The notes under the pieces are model-generated. The model did not search any database and was not told where the DNA came from. It was given only the letters and a program-made list of their open reading frames with translations. From NCBI GenBank assembly GCA_050736615.1, contig JBOHWL010000253.1, positions 1 to 32,716 of the forward strand: a DNA stretch of 32,716 bases, in the 5' to 3' direction. Each line of letters starts with the position of its first letter. The stretch's first letter is position 1. Source of the DNA: JBOHWJ01 sp050736615. Its GTDB lineage: Bacteria; Desulfobacterota; Binatia; Binatales; Binataceae. Shown piece by piece: positions 32,487-32,716 of the stretch. The position numbers were made by a program, and so were the translations under genes.

Positions 32487-32716
32487 TCAGCTCAATGCGA
32501 CCGCCTGTCCGGCCTTGATCCAGACCAGCTCGAATATGAGCAGGCCGGCCAAGGCGGCCACCGCCGCCGCAATCGTCAACGTAAAAGTACCGCCCATCTG
32601 CGCCAGGCCGAGCAGGACCAGCGGCACCACCGCGCCGAGGGCGAGCGCGCCGCCCCAGAACTGCACGCTCAGAGCGCCACGCGTCATCACCGCAACCGCG
32701 CGCCGTACGTCTTCAC
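32487..32716 (-). CDS. NrfD/PsrC-type membrane subunit (5'-truncated at the window edge)
   Basis: Only the C-terminal ~75 residues are visible; the frame is open to the edge. Two hydrophobic membrane segments (FWGGALALGAVVPLVLLGL and FTLTIAAAVAALAGLLIF) are followed by the conserved FELVWIKAGQAVALS ending typical of NrfD/PsrC quinol-interacting subunits. It is directly upstream of the Mo oxidoreductase, so the two probably form one quinone-linked complex. An iron-sulfur subunit would be expected farther upstream but is outside the window. Confidence 0.75.
   Translation of the reverse strand, partial: EDVRRAVAVMTRGALSVQFWGGALALGAVVPLVLLGLAQMGGTFTLTIAAAVAALAGLLIFELVWIKAGQAVALS

Overview
High-GC bacterial chromosomal DNA with densely packed genes on both strands and no rRNA, tRNA, CRISPR array or transposase gene seen. 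The mix of genes (aroC-aroK-aroB next to recA, xanthine-dehydrogenase-type Mo hydroxylases, an ACAD10/11-like dehydrogenase with an APH-type kinase, a Mo-bisPGD oxidoreductase with an NrfD subunit) suggests a soil or sediment organism of the deltaproteobacterial/Desulfobacterota-Binatota kind. This is an inference from gene content; no phylogenetic marker was compared.

Layout. (1) 1-1522: end of a phosphotriesterase-family gene and a membrane-anchored cytochrome c on the other strand, with two copies of a MITE-like hairpin repeat (763-914 and 1716-1952). (2) 1979-4807 (minus): shikimate operon aroC-aroK-aroB, divergent from recA (5001-6077). (3) 6192-7510: a 33-codon ORF that runs into the ribosome-binding site of a TTG-initiated DEAD-box helicase. 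(4) 7606-8308 (minus): a decayed two-domain VOC/glyoxalase gene containing a clean 60-bp inversion and a frameshift. (5) 8494-11159: acyl-CoA dehydrogenase and APH-family kinase of the ACAD10/11 (LvaC/LvaA) type, separated by a third copy of the repeat and a duplicated scrap of the kinase gene's 5' end. (6) 11290-17888: a molybdenum hydroxylase cluster: FAD subunit, 2Fe-2S subunit, large subunit, strong terminator, MoaD/ThiS-like protein, second large subunit. (7) 18010-18119: promoter-hairpin-terminator arrangement that looks like a small RNA gene, then an RRM RNA-binding protein (minus). (8) 19311-21944: SDR oxidoreductase, a small coiled-coil protein of unknown function, and mtnA. (9) 21962-25249 (minus): peptide-type ABC importer (lipoprotein and two permeases, no ATPases), divergent from a macrodomain protein. 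(10) 26037-29433 (minus): two paralogous DHA2-family MFS exporters. (11) 29638-32716 (minus): Mo-bisPGD oxidoreductase catalytic subunit preceded by the end of an NrfD/PsrC-type membrane subunit that leaves the window.

How the parts relate. Regions 5 and 6 are probably catabolic. In region 6 a single FAD/FeS pair appears to serve two alternative large subunits, with a MoaD-like protein between them. The most unusual single observation is the 60-bp inversion in the VOC gene: reading the segment on the other strand restores a seamless family sequence and removes the stop codon. Other leads are the small RNA candidate, the repeat family that sits at gene ends and supplies the cytochrome c stop codon, and the terminator hairpin that abuts the MoaD-like start codon.
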